The notes under the pieces: model-generated
The model's input: the letters and a program-made list of their open reading frames with translations, nothing else
The model's database searches: none
Told to the model about the DNA's origin: nothing
Made by a program: the position numbers and the translations under genes
NCBI GenBank assembly: GCA_016182905.1
Contig: JACPFR010000050.1
Coordinates: forward strand, 1 to 64,000
Source of the DNA: Elusimicrobiota bacterium
Lineage (GTDB): Bacteria; Elusimicrobiota; Elusimicrobia; UBA1565; UBA9628
Direction of reading: 5' to 3'
Length of the DNA: 64,000 nucleotides
In this document: piece after piece, positions 42,249 to 52,788 of the stretch
Layout: each line of letters begins with the position of its first letter
Numbering within the stretch: position 1 is the first letter of the stretch

Positions 42249-43490
42249 TCAGCGGACCTCCTCGGGCACGGTCAGCAGGTGGCCCATCTTCTCGCGCTTC
42301 GTGCGCAGGTAGCGGGCGTTGTGCTTGTTCGACGGCAGCTGCAGGTGCACCCGCTCGGTCACCGTCAGGCCGTAGCCCTCGATGCCGACGATCTTGCGCG
42401 GGTTGTTCGTGAGGATCCGGATCGAGGTGAGGCCCTGGTCGGCGAGGATCTGGGCGCCGATGCCGTACTCGCGCAGGTCGGGCTTCAGGCCGAGGGCGAG
42501 GTTGGCCTGGACCGTGTCGAGGCCCTTGTCCTGGAGCGCGTAGGCCTTGATCTTGTTGATGAGCCCGATGCCGCGGCCCTCCTGGTTGAGGTACACGAGC
42601 ACCCCCTTCTTCGCGTGCGAGATCTGCTTCAGGGCGGCGTCGAGCTGCAGGCCGCAGTCGCACTTGGCCGAGAACAGGGCGTCGCCGGTCACGCAGGAGG
42701 AGTGCACGCGCACGAGCACGTTCCTCGCGCCGCGGACCTCGCCCTTGACCATCGCGAGGTGGACCTTGCCGGTCAGTGCCTCCTCGTAGACGCGGATCAC
42801 GAAGTCGCCGTATTTGGTGGGCAGCTTCGCGCTGGCGCGGCGCTCGACGAGCCGCTCCTTGCGGCGGCGGTGGTCGATGAGGTCGGCGATCGTGATGATC
42901 CTGAGCTTGTGCTTGCGCGCGAACTTCATCAGCTGGGGGGTGCGGGACATGGAGCCGTCGGCGTTGAGGATCTCGCAGATGACGCCCGCGGGCTTCAGGC
43001 CGGCGAGGCGGGCGAGGTCGACCGCGGCCTCGGTGTGGCCCGCGCGGACGAGGACGCCCCCCTGCTTGGCCCGAAGCGGGAAGACGTGGCCGGGGCGGCC
43101 GAGGTCCTCGGGCTGCGTCTTCGGGTCGATCAGGGCCTTGATGGTGATCGCGCGGTCGCGGGCGGAGATGCCGGTGCTCGTGCCGCGCTTGGCGTCGACC
43201 GAGATGGTGAAGGCGGTGTCCTTGCCCGGGACCGAGCTGAGCGAGGCCGAGGGGTCGATCATCGGCTGGAGCTTGAGGGCGTCGAGGCGGGCGGCGGGCA
43301 GGGGCACGCAGATCAGGCCGCGGGCGTGCACCGCCATGAAGTTGACGGCGGCGACGCCGCATTTCTCGGCGGCGATGACGATGTCGCCCTCGTTCTCGCG
43401 GTTGGGGTCGTCGACGACGACGACCATGCGCCCTTTGCGGATGTCCGCGATCGCGTCCTCGATGCGGTCGAAGCCCTTGGCCGTCCTCAT
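42249..43490 (-). CDS. ribBA: bifunctional DHBP synthase/GTP cyclohydrolase II
   Basis: A 413-residue fusion for the two committing reactions of riboflavin synthesis. The DHBP synthase half (~1-205) has VVVVDDPNRENEGD, a TGISARDRA loop, RPGHVFPLRAKQGGVL and HTEAAVDLARLAG. The GTP cyclohydrolase II half has RVHSSCVTGDALFSAKCDCGLQL with the zinc cysteines, YLNQEGRGIGL, and the C-terminal DLREYGIGAQILADQGL. ATG 43490 overlaps the ribE stop. Confidence 0.96.
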   Translation of the reverse strand: MRTAKGFDRIEDAIADIRKGRMVVVVDDPNRENEGDIVIAAEKCGVAAVNFMAVHARGLICVPLPAARLDALKLQPMIDPSASLSSVPGKDTAFTISVDAKRGTSTGISARDRAITIKALIDPKTQPEDLGRPGHVFPLRAKQGGVLVRAGHTEAAVDLARLAGLKPAGVICEILNADGSMSRTPQLMKFARKHKLRIITIADLIDHRRRKERLVERRASAKLPTKYGDFVIRVYEEALTGKVHLAMVKGEVRGARNVLVRVHSSCVTGDALFSAKCDCGLQLDAALKQISHAKKGVLVYLNQEGRGIGLINKIKAYALQDKGLDTVQANLALGLKPDLREYGIGAQILADQGLTSIRILTNNPRKIVGIEGYGLTVTERVHLQLPSNKHNARYLRTKREKMGHLLTVPEEVR

Positions 43491-44074
43491 CTCTTGCTCC
43501 TCAAAGCGCCTGCGGCCGCCATCGCGTACCGCGCGAGCGGGTCGGCCTCCAGGTTCACCTTCTCGCGCGCCGTCCGGCGGCCGAGGTTCGTGTTCTGGAG
43601 GGTGTGCGGCACGAGCATGACCTCGAAAAAGCCGCGCTCGACGGCGGTGACGGTCAGGCTGATCCCGTCGATGGCGATGGAGCCCTTCACGGCCACGAGG
43701 CCGCGCAGGACCTTCGGCAGCTCGACGCGCAGGCGCCAGAAGCCCTCGCCCCAGGGCTCGAGCGAAAGGATCTCGCCCGCCGCGTCGACATGGCCCGTCA
43801 CGAAATGGCCGCCGAGCTCGTCGCCGTGCCGCAGCGCCGGTTCCACGTTGACGGCCTGGCCCGTTCTGAGTGATCCCAGATTCGTTCGTTTCCAGGTGTC
43901 CGGTCCGACGTCGAAGCTGTGCTTCCCGTTCCTCGTCTTCACCACGGTCAGGCACACGCCGTTGACCGCGATCGAGGCCCCGAGCTTGGGCTTCGCTATC
44001 TTGGCGCTGATCACGAGGCCGTTCGCCGTCCTTTTCTCGATCTTCCCGAGATGGTTGATGATGCCGGTGAACAT
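43487..44074 (-). CDS. ribE: riboflavin synthase α subunit
   Basis: A 195-residue protein built of two lumazine-binding repeats. The first begins MFTGIINHLGKIEK and contains GASIAVNGVCLTV; the second contains GGHFVTGHVDAAGEI and GSIAIDGISLTVTAV, then NTNLGRRTAREKVNLEAD. It dismutates two lumazines into riboflavin. Gene order ribD-ribE-ribBA-ribH is a standard riboflavin operon. ATG overlaps the ribD stop (TGATG). Confidence 0.96.
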   Translation of the reverse strand: MFTGIINHLGKIEKRTANGLVISAKIAKPKLGASIAVNGVCLTVVKTRNGKHSFDVGPDTWKRTNLGSLRTGQAVNVEPALRHGDELGGHFVTGHVDAAGEILSLEPWGEGFWRLRVELPKVLRGLVAVKGSIAIDGISLTVTAVERGFFEVMLVPHTLQNTNLGRRTAREKVNLEADPLARYAMAAAGALRSKR

Positions 44075-45069
44075 CAGAGGGTCCCCTCGATGAGCCAGTC
44101 GCCGCCGAGCCGGGACACGGCCGGCGTCTTGAGCCGCGGCGCCGTGTTGGGGTCGTCCGACCCTGACAGGAGCTTGGGCGCAAGGAACACGCGCGCCTCG
44201 TCCACGAGGCCCGCGCGCAGGAAGGCGGCGTGGACCGTCGGACCGCCCTCGACGAGCAAGGTACCGACGCCGCGGGCGGCCAGGTCGTGGAGCACGAGGC
44301 CGAGGTCGACGTGCCCGCTCTTGTCGCGGTAGGTGAAAGTGGGTACGGAGCCGTCGAACACCCGCGAGGCCCGGGAGAGGCGGCGGCGGCCGGCGAGCAC
44401 GACCCGCAGCGGGTCGGGGCCGGCGCCGTGAGCGGTCAAGGCGGGATCATCGGCGGCCACCGTGCCGGCGCCGACGAGGATCGCGTCGAGCTCGGCGCGC
44501 ATGCGATGGACGGCCGCGCGGGCCGGCCTGCCGGTCACCCAGCGCGACTCGCCGTTGGCCGCGGCGGCTTTCCCGTCCAGGGACAGCGCCGTCTTCAGGA
44601 TGACCCACGGGCGGCCGCGGCGCATGCGCGAGTAGAAGCCGCGGTTGAGCGCTTCGGCCTCGTCCTGGAATCCGGGGAGCCGGAGGGCCTTCGCCCCGGC
44701 GCGGCGCAGGACGGCGAGGCCCCGGCCGGCGACCTCGGGGTTCGGATCGAGGGACCCGCAGACGACGCGCGCGATCCCGGCGGCGGCCAAGGTCTCGGCG
44801 CAGGACGGGGTCTTCTTGCCCGGGAAATGGGCGCAGGGCTCCATCGTGACGTAGGCGGTCGCCCCGGCGGCGCGCTTCCCGGCGCGAGCCAGCGCGTTCG
44901 GCTCGGCGTGCGGCTTGCCGAAGCCGAGGTGTGCGCCTTCGGCGACGACGCGGCCGCCCTTGACGAGGACGCAGCCGACGCGCGGGTTCGGGCTCGTCGC
45001 CCGGGGGTGGACGCGGCGCGCGAGCGCGAAGGCGCGGGCCAGGAGCTCGCGGTCGAGCGCCGCGCTCAA
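44074..45069 (-). CDS. ribD: bifunctional deaminase/reductase RibD
   Basis: A 331-residue enzyme. The N-terminal deaminase domain has NPRVGCVLVKGG, the zinc site HAEPNALARAG and EPCAHFPGKKTPSCAETL (PC…C). The C-terminal reductase domain includes RPWVILKTALSLDGKAAAANGESRWVTG in outline, DAILVGAGTVAADDPALTA and LLVEGGPTVHAAFLRAGLVDE. It carries out the second and third steps after GTP cyclohydrolase II. It starts with TTG overlapping the stop of the preceding dehydrogenase (TTGA). No FMN riboswitch is visible, as there is no gap for one. Confidence 0.94.
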   Translation of the reverse strand: MSAALDRELLARAFALARRVHPRATSPNPRVGCVLVKGGRVVAEGAHLGFGKPHAEPNALARAGKRAAGATAYVTMEPCAHFPGKKTPSCAETLAAAGIARVVCGSLDPNPEVAGRGLAVLRRAGAKALRLPGFQDEAEALNRGFYSRMRRGRPWVILKTALSLDGKAAAANGESRWVTGRPARAAVHRMRAELDAILVGAGTVAADDPALTAHGAGPDPLRVVLAGRRRLSRASRVFDGSVPTFTYRDKSGHVDLGLVLHDLAARGVGTLLVEGGPTVHAAFLRAGLVDEARVFLAPKLLSGSDDPNTAPRLKTPAVSRLGGDWLIEGTL

Positions 45070-46088
45070 GCGGTCACCACCGACTTCGGGATGGACTTGT
45101 CGGCGTTCGCGGCGAAGAAGTCGGGGATGCCGTCGAGGCGCACGGTCCCGCTGATGATCAGCTCGGTCTTGACCTTGCCCTCGGAGAGCAGCCGGACGGC
45201 CTCCTTGAAGTGCTTCGGCGTATGATGGAAGACCCCGTGCAAAGTGATCTGTTTATAGTGCAGGCGGTGCACGTCGAGCGGCACCGTCGCGCCGTGCGCG
45301 CAGCCTCCGAACAGGCAGACCTTGCCGCCGTCCCGCACCAAGGCGACGGCCTGGAGGTAGGTGTCGGGCGTGCCGACGGCCTCGAAGACGTGGTCGGGGC
45401 CGCGTCCGTCGGCCCAGGCCAGCACCTTGCCCTCGACCGAGCCGTCGAGGACGCTGAACGTCGCGTCGGCGCCGGCGGCGGCCGCGGCGGCCAGCGGCGG
45501 CTTCGAGCGGCCGACGACCCCGACGATCGCGCCGCGCGCGCGCAGGGCGTGGACGAGGAACAGGCACATGGGGCCCGCGCCGATCACGAGGGCGGTCTCG
45601 CCCTCGCGCACGCCGTGGACCTCCGCGGCGTGGATCGCGCAGGAGAAGGGCTCGGCTAGCGCCCCGATCTCGAAGGCGACCGAGGGCTTGAGCGCGTGGA
45701 GGTTCTGGCTGACGATGTGCGCGGGCACGAGGTCGTACTCCGCGTACGCGCCGTTGTGCAGCTTGAGGCTGCGGCAGAGGTGGTTCTGGCCGTTTCGGCA
45801 CCAGAAGCAGTCGTCCATCGGCGCGGAGTTGGCGACGACGACGCGGTCTCCTTCCTTCGCCGTCTTGACGCCTTTGCCGAGCGCCGCCACCGTTCCGGCC
45901 AGCTCGTGGCCGAAGCGGGACGGGTAGTCGCCGAGCAGGACGCGATGGCCCTGGCGGTAGGCCTTGAAGTCGGTGCCGCAGGTGAGCGCCGCGCCGAGCT
46001 TGACGACGACTTCTCCAATACCAGGGGCGGGCATGGGGACTTCCTCGAGCCGGATGTCGCGGGGGCCGTGGTAGATGACGGCCTTCAT
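45066..46088 (-). CDS. zinc-dependent alcohol dehydrogenase-like protein
   Basis: A 340-residue medium-chain dehydrogenase. Catalytic zinc residues appear in LTCGTDFKAYRQG and FGHELAG; the structural zinc loop (MDDCFWCRNGQNHLC) has three cysteines, one fewer than usual. The nucleotide-binding turn is ALVIGAGPMCLFLVHAL. It resembles sorbitol/threonine-type polyol dehydrogenases but the substrate is not inferable. Together with the homologous gene upstream (ATGA overlap) it heads the riboflavin operon; the functional link is unclear. Confidence 0.85.
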   Translation of the reverse strand: MKAVIYHGPRDIRLEEVPMPAPGIGEVVVKLGAALTCGTDFKAYRQGHRVLLGDYPSRFGHELAGTVAALGKGVKTAKEGDRVVVANSAPMDDCFWCRNGQNHLCRSLKLHNGAYAEYDLVPAHIVSQNLHALKPSVAFEIGALAEPFSCAIHAAEVHGVREGETALVIGAGPMCLFLVHALRARGAIVGVVGRSKPPLAAAAAAGADATFSVLDGSVEGKVLAWADGRGPDHVFEAVGTPDTYLQAVALVRDGGKVCLFGGCAHGATVPLDVHRLHYKQITLHGVFHHTPKHFKEAVRLLSEGKVKTELIISGTVRLDGIPDFFAANADKSIPKSVVTA

Positions 46089-47086
46089 CGAGGCACCAGG
46101 ATCGATTTGAGGGTCTGCCGGGACTTCACGGCCTTGATCGCGTCGTTGAACGAGGAGAAGGGGAAAGACATGGGCGCCAACAGCAACGGATTGAATTGCT
46201 TGGACGCGATGAGATCGAACGACTCTTTCAGATCGGAAAGGGAGGGGGAATACGAAGAGAGAACGGATAATTCACGATGATAGACCTGATTGAGATCCAG
46301 TTTCATGAATGGATCGGGATGGAACGACGCGAAGACGTTCAGGATGCCGCCGTCGCGCAGCCAGGCGACGCAGCGCGCGACGAGGGCGGGCGTGCCGGCG
46401 GAGAAGATGATGGCGTCGAACCCGCGGCCGTCGCTGAGGTCCTTGCCGAACTGCGCGAACTCGTCCGCGTTCATCGTCGCCTTCCCCCACCGGGAGAACT
46501 TCTTCACGCGGTCGGCGTCGAGGTCGAGCCCGACGGCGGTCGCCCCGAAAATTTTCAGCAGCTGACCCGTCATCTGGCCGATGGCGCCTAGGCCGATGAT
46601 CCCGATGACGTCGCCTTTCCGGGCTCCGATCCTCTTGACGTTCCTCAGCACGCACGCGAGCGGCTCGGTCTGCGACGCCGAGATCGCGCCCAGGCCCTCG
46701 GGGACCTTGAACGCCGCGTGCTTGGCGTGGAGGGCCGGGATGCGGACGAACTCGGCGAAGCCGCCCGGGTCGATGTTCGTCGACTTGAACTGGCGGCACA
46801 TGCTCTCCTGACCCTTGCGGCAGTAATGGCACGTCAGGCAGGGGACGTGGTGGGAGACGACGACGCGCTCGCCGGGGAGGAAGGGGGAGGCGGGGCCCGC
46901 CTTTTCGACGAGCCCGCACAGCTCGTGGCCCAGGATCGCGCCCTTGGCCTTCGTGTCGAGCTTCATCACGTCGGTGCCGCACAGGCCGCAGACCTCGACG
47001 GCCAGAAGGAATTCTCCGTCCCCGATCGAGGGGACCGGGACTTCGGTCAGTGCGGCGTGGCCGTCGCGGGCCAGGATGGCCTTCAT
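46085..47086 (-). CDS. zinc-dependent alcohol dehydrogenase-like protein
   Basis: A 333-residue medium-chain dehydrogenase, first gene of the long minus-strand operon. Zinc-site motifs are VCGLCGTDVMKLD and LGHELCG; the structural zinc lobe CLTCHYCRKGQESMC has all four cysteines. The Rossmann turn is GIIGLGAIGQMTGQLL. Substrate unknown. ATG 47086 (MKAILARDG) matches family N-termini; a TTG at 47101 would add five residues. The promoter must lie in the short AT-rich gap shared with the divergent TPR gene. Confidence 0.85.
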   Translation of the reverse strand: MKAILARDGHAALTEVPVPSIGDGEFLLAVEVCGLCGTDVMKLDTKAKGAILGHELCGLVEKAGPASPFLPGERVVVSHHVPCLTCHYCRKGQESMCRQFKSTNIDPGGFAEFVRIPALHAKHAAFKVPEGLGAISASQTEPLACVLRNVKRIGARKGDVIGIIGLGAIGQMTGQLLKIFGATAVGLDLDADRVKKFSRWGKATMNADEFAQFGKDLSDGRGFDAIIFSAGTPALVARCVAWLRDGGILNVFASFHPDPFMKLDLNQVYHRELSVLSSYSPSLSDLKESFDLIASKQFNPLLLAPMSFPFSSFNDAIKAVKSRQTLKSILVPR

Positions 47087-47104
47087 AAAGAGCTGAGCCA
47101 ATGA

Positions 47105-47110
47105 TAGAAT
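47105..47110 (+). promoter_or_regulatory. -10 box TAGAAT of the TPR gene
   Basis: TAGAAT, 11 nt before GTG 47122. An ATG at 47101 lies upstream of this box, which argues against it as the start. Confidence 0.4.
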
Positions 47111-47121
47111 ATCCGCCGCCC

Positions 47122-48279
47122 GTGCGACAATTGCTGATTCTGCTGTTCCTGGCGGCTCCCGCCGCCGCGCGCAAGACCTCGGTCACCCCGGAGATGGACA
47201 AGCTTCTGATGGCCGGCGTGGACGACATCTACATGATGCGCTTCGCCCAGGCCGAGGCGGACATGGCCCAGGCGATCGCCCTCGACCCGGCTTACCCGCA
47301 CGCCTATTTCGGCCGCGCGGCGATCGACCTCATCACCTTCATCTACGGCGAGAAACAGGGGGACCCGGCCCTGCTGAAGTCCTTCGAGGCCAAGGCCCTC
47401 GACAGCATCAGGAAGGCGGAAGCCTATTTGAAGGCGCATCCGAACGATCCCGACGCGCTGTTCATCCTCGGCGCGTCCCACGGGATGTTCGGCCGCCTGG
47501 CCATCGTGCAGCGCCGCTGGCTGCAGGCCTTCGGCCACGGCCGCGCGTCGATGAAGTTCGTGCGCCGCGCCGTCAAGCTCGAGCCCGAGCTCTACGACGC
47601 GATCCTCGGCCTGGGCATGTTCGACTACTACGTCGCGACGATCCCCAAGTTCGCGGGCTGGCTCGCGAAGATCGTCCTCGGCGGCGACCGCGAGCGGGGC
47701 CTCAAGCAGATCCGGCTCGCGGCCGAGAAGGGCCGCTACGCGAAGGTCACCGCGCAGATGATCCTCGTCGAGATCTACCTCGAGGACCCGTTCGGCGCGT
47801 ACGATCCAAAGGAGGGCCTGCGCCTCATGCGCGAGGTCCATGCCCAGTATCCCGGCAGCGCGATGCTCGACACCGCCTATATCTCGGCGCTGTACGAATG
47901 CAAGGAGCTGCCCGAGGCCGTCCGCGAGGCGCGCGAGTACCAGGCGCGCGTGAAGTCGGGCCGGTACCCCGTCATGAACCTGGCCGGGAGCCACGCGCTG
48001 CTCGGCACCTTGCTGTGGGCCTCGGGCGAGAAGGACGCGGCGCTCGCCGAGTTCGTCGCCGGCGCCGAGGCGCGCGCCGTGCGCACGAAGTGGATGGTGT
48101 GGAGCCGCGTGCGCGCGGGCCAGCTGCTCGACGCGCTCGGCCGCCGCACCGAGGCGCTCGCGGCTTACCAGTCCGCATACAAGGAAAAGGACGAGTGGGG
48201 CTACCGCGCCCTGATCAAGCCCTGCCTCAAGGCGCCCTGCGTCGGGGAGAAATACCCCGGCCACTTCTCCCCTTACTAG
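47122..48279 (+). CDS. secreted TPR-repeat protein
   Basis: A ~385-residue protein with a signal peptide (VRQLLILLFLAAPAAA) and tetratricopeptide-like helical pairs throughout. Examples are MRFAQAEADMAQAIALDPAYPHAYFGRA, AYLKAHPNDPDALFILGASHGMFGR in outline, and ALGRRTEALAAYQSAYKEKDEWG near the C-terminus. There is a Trp/Phe-rich central segment (FDYYVATIPKFAGWLAKIV). TPR solenoids mediate protein contacts; a periplasmic scaffold is likely. GTG 47122 is preferred over ATG 47101 because of promoter position and because it starts the signal peptide exactly. Confidence 0.75.
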   Translation: MRQLLILLFLAAPAAARKTSVTPEMDKLLMAGVDDIYMMRFAQAEADMAQAIALDPAYPHAYFGRAAIDLITFIYGEKQGDPALLKSFEAKALDSIRKAEAYLKAHPNDPDALFILGASHGMFGRLAIVQRRWLQAFGHGRASMKFVRRAVKLEPELYDAILGLGMFDYYVATIPKFAGWLAKIVLGGDRERGLKQIRLAAEKGRYAKVTAQMILVEIYLEDPFGAYDPKEGLRLMREVHAQYPGSAMLDTAYISALYECKELPEAVREAREYQARVKSGRYPVMNLAGSHALLGTLLWASGEKDAALAEFVAGAEARAVRTKWMVWSRVRAGQLLDALGRRTEALAAYQSAYKEKDEWGYRALIKPCLKAPCVGEKYPGHFSPY

Positions 48280-48282
48280 GGT

Positions 48283-48359
48283 GGTGTCAGGCATTCCGGT
48301 ATTTTCACTTTCCTCCATCAGATCCCATGAAAAGTGAAAATACCGGAATGCCTGACACC
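48283..48359. repeat. dispersed palindromic repeat, copy 3 (29-bp perfect stem)
   Basis: Arms 48283-48311 and 48331-48359 are complementary over 29 bp around a 19-nt loop. The arm sequence GGTGTCAGGCATTCCG then GTATTTTCACTTT equals copy 2 except for one compensated pair. It sits between the TPR gene stop and the speA promoter and may also act as a terminator. Confidence 0.85.
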
Positions 48360-48378
48360 AAGCTCAACGCCGTATTGA

Positions 48379-48384
48379 TATAAT
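48379..48384 (+). promoter_or_regulatory. -10 box TATAAT of speA
   Basis: A perfect TATAAT, 6 nt before ATG 48391, with no Shine-Dalgarno sequence; leaderless mRNA expected. Confidence 0.5.
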
Positions 48385-48390
48385 CTGACG

Positions 48391-50385
<1,995 letters not shown>

Positions 50386-50497
50386 CGCCCCGTTCGTCCC
50401 GGGCCGCGTCCTCGTCCCGGTAAAATAAAGTCACCCGCACGTTATGGGGGCGGCGCGTCCTCCCGGATATACTCGACATGAAAGGGAGGACCGCGCC

Positions 50498-51088
50498 ATG
50501 AGAAGATCAGCCTTGCTCGCAGCCCTGCTCCTCGCCGCTGCGGCCGCCGTCCCGCCGCGCGCCCGGGCCGCGACGGATGAGGGCGTCGTCGTCGGATCCC
50601 GCCCGGGATTGTCGCTCGGCGGACGGGGCGCGTATTTCAAGCCGAAGGACGCGGCCGACGGGAGCTGGAGCGGAGGCGCGCAGGTCCGCCTCCATCTCGG
50701 GTCGGCGTTCGCGATCGAGGGCTCCGCGGACGTCCGCCAGGACCGCTTCGGCGAGACGGTCGTGGACATCGTCCCGGTCCAGGCCTCGCTGCTGGCGTAC
50801 CTCTTTCCCGGCCGGCCGGTCTCGCCGTACATCCTCGGCGGCGCGGGCTGGTACTACACCCACATCAGCGACGTCTCGCCGTTCGGCGACCGCACCGACC
50901 ACCGCTTCGGGCCCCACGCGGGCGCCGGCCTGCAGGTGTGGTTCAACAGACACTGGTCCATCGACGGTTCCTACCGCTACGTGTGGCTGTCCGCCTACCG
51001 GTCGCGGGACGCGTCGCACCCCCTCGGGCGGGAGATCCGCGACCGCGGCTGGATGGCCACGGCCGCCTTGAACTATCACTTGTTCTAG
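50498..51088 (+). CDS. outer-membrane β-barrel protein (OmpA/OprF-porin-like)
   Basis: A 196-residue protein with a signal peptide (about 1-25). It continues with alternating amphipathic strands typical of 8-stranded barrels (GLSLGGRGAYFKP, GGAQVRLHLGSAFAIEGSADVR, VSPYILGGAGWYYTHI, GPHAGAGLQVWFNRHWSIDGSYRYVWL in outline), ending in ALNYHLF with a C-terminal phenylalanine, the β-barrel assembly signal. This indicates a diderm cell. ATG 50498 has GGGAGGA upstream; a seven-codon frame starting at 50478 ends over it. Confidence 0.8.
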   Translation: MRRSALLAALLLAAAAAVPPRARAATDEGVVVGSRPGLSLGGRGAYFKPKDAADGSWSGGAQVRLHLGSAFAIEGSADVRQDRFGETVVDIVPVQASLLAYLFPGRPVSPYILGGAGWYYTHISDVSPFGDRTDHRFGPHAGAGLQVWFNRHWSIDGSYRYVWLSAYRSRDASHPLGREIRDRGWMATAALNYHLF

Positions 51089-51101
51089 AGGAGGGCGAGA
51101 C

Positions 51102-51716
51102 ATGTCGCGAGCCATCGTCGGCGCCTGCGTCGTCGCGATCCTGTCGTTCTCGGCGGGACGGGCCGGACCCGTCGCCCGGGCGGGCGGCTGGTCGGACCGG
51201 GTCGCGGTCCCCCGGCCCGCGGAGAAGGAGATCGACCGCTGGCCCGCGCGCTCCCGGAGCGCCGCGCGCGTCACGATGGCCCGGTACGGCATGCCCGACG
51301 AGGTCGGCGAGGACGCCTTGGTCTGGCGCAACAACGGCCCGTGGAAGAAGACGACCGTCCATCGCCGGGCCTGGCTGCGCTACCTCTTCGGCGCCGAGCC
51401 GGACTGCGTCGAGAACGCCGTCGCCTACGACGTGCCGACGCGCAGCCTCGGGGACCTGGAGCTCTTCGACGACAGGATCACCGCGGACCCGGCGGGCGCG
51501 GAGCTCTCCTCGCGCGCGGAGAGCGAGGCCGGCAACTACCTGACGCTGAACCTCGCCGACGAGATCATCAACGGAAAGCGCACCGTCGCCGAGGCGAAGG
51601 TCTTCCAGGCCCGGATCCTGAGGCTCGCCGACTCCGGGAAGTCGTCGCCCTACCTCGCCGGCCTGCTGTTCGCGCCCGGCCGCGGGGCCCTCAGTCGAGC
51701 CAGTCTCTTTCCTTGA
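51102..51716 (+). CDS. secreted protein of unknown function
   Basis: A 204-residue product with a probable signal peptide (about 1-21). The body has WPARSRSAARVTMARYGMPDEVGEDALVWRNNGPWKKT, in which ARYGxPDE…W…GPWK resembles a motif I have seen in uncharacterised secreted proteins. It then has LTLNLADEIINGKRTVAEAK, a helical segment. No catalytic residues recognised. It follows the barrel protein by 13 nt, probably in the same operon, and overlaps the convergent top6A gene by 26 nt. Confidence 0.6.
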   Translation: MSRAIVGACVVAILSFSAGRAGPVARAGGWSDRVAVPRPAEKEIDRWPARSRSAARVTMARYGMPDEVGEDALVWRNNGPWKKTTVHRRAWLRYLFGAEPDCVENAVAYDVPTRSLGDLELFDDRITADPAGAELSSRAESEAGNYLTLNLADEIINGKRTVAEAKVFQARILRLADSGKSSPYLAGLLFAPGRGALSRASLFP

Positions 51717-52785
51717 GCTTCCTGGGCAGGTAGGTCTTGGTCAGGTACTGGAAGTCCTTGTTGGCCAGCGCGTCGAGCTCGTACTTCAGGCCCGACGTCA
51801 GCATGCGCTTGAGCTCGACCTGCCATTCCTTCTTCTGGAACCAGGCGTAGTTCATCAGCTCCTTGGCGCGGCTGACGTCCTTGTCGTTGAGCTTGATGCC
51901 GACGTTGCGCGGCAGGTCGTATGACTCCGGGTCGGCCGAGGACAGGCCGATGAACTTCGCGTCGGGGATCGCCATGCGCTGGCTCTCGAACGCCAGGTTG
52001 ATCGAGCCCTGCTTGACGACGGAGTAGATGTAGTACCCCCATGGGTCGTTGTCGACCAGGACGTACACCGGGAGCTTCTTCTCCTCGTGCAGGCGGCGGG
52101 CCAGGCGGCGCACGCCGCGCGGCGGCTGGCCGTTGCCGGTGAGCAGGATGCAGTTGTACTTGCGCCAGAACTTGTCCTCGGCGAGGCGGTTCCACTGCGT
52201 TCCCTTCTCGATGAGCAGGACGAAGTCGGCCGTGCACTTCTTGATCTTGAGGTACTCCTCCTCGACGATCGACGGCACGGAGTAGCCGCCCTTGCCGAGC
52301 TTGGCGCAGTCCACCTTGTCGCCGTCGTCCTCGAAGACGACCGGGCCGATGATCGTGCCCGCGTTCTCGGCGCGCACGTGGAACTCCTCGCGCAGGGCGG
52401 CGAGTCCGACCTCCAAGTCCTCGATGACGGGGTCGGACTCGGCCTGGTCGTCGAAGGTGTTCTCATGAGAGTCGCCCATCGTGTGCTTCGTTCTATAATA
52501 GATTTCGCGCAGGCTCGTGGTCAGGTCCGCCTTCTGCAGCTCGTTGAGCGCGTCCGCGACGAGCATCGTCTGCATGAACTTCTTGGCCATGCCGACGTTG
52601 AAGAAGGTCCGCATCTGCTTGTTCTTGCCCATCTCGATGAAGCCCTTCTTCTCGTTGAACGTGACGTTCGACAAGGAGCGGACCGGGATCGCGATCGCGG
52701 GGTCCTTCCTGCGGGCCGCCGCGTCGATGACGAGATCGGCCAGGCCGACCAGCTTCTTTTCTACCGCCGGATGTCTTTTGGCCAT
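51691..52785 (-). CDS. top6A: DNA topoisomerase VI subunit A
   Basis: A 364-residue Spo11/Top6A homologue, the cleaving subunit of type IIB topoisomerase. The catalytic tyrosine region is TSLREIYYRTKH (residues 90-101). The Toprim metal site has VLLIEKGTQWNRL (Glu) and VLVDNDPWGYYIY (DxD). A winged-helix region precedes the tyrosine. Gene follows top6B with a 3-nt gap. Topo VI is typical of archaea and plants and sporadic in bacteria; the pair relaxes supercoils and decatenates using ATP. Confidence 0.93.
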   Translation of the reverse strand: MAKRHPAVEKKLVGLADLVIDAAARRKDPAIAIPVRSLSNVTFNEKKGFIEMGKNKQMRTFFNVGMAKKFMQTMLVADALNELQKADLTTSLREIYYRTKHTMGDSHENTFDDQAESDPVIEDLEVGLAALREEFHVRAENAGTIIGPVVFEDDGDKVDCAKLGKGGYSVPSIVEEEYLKIKKCTADFVLLIEKGTQWNRLAEDKFWRKYNCILLTGNGQPPRGVRRLARRLHEEKKLPVYVLVDNDPWGYYIYSVVKQGSINLAFESQRMAIPDAKFIGLSSADPESYDLPRNVGIKLNDKDVSRAKELMNYAWFQKKEWQVELKRMLTSGLKYELDALANKDFQYLTKTYLPRKLKERDWLD

Positions 52786-52788
52786 GGT

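Noticed and set aside
44000-45070. FMN riboswitch for the riboflavin genes
   Set aside because: ribD starts inside the preceding gene's stop codon, leaving no leader, and no RFN-like conserved segments were seen upstream.
50478-50501. Seven-codon leader frame before the outer-membrane barrel gene
   Set aside because: Its ATG is only 4 nt from a TATACT box and the AAAGGGAGG inside it simply serves as the ribosome-binding site for ATG 50498; no attenuation structure seen.
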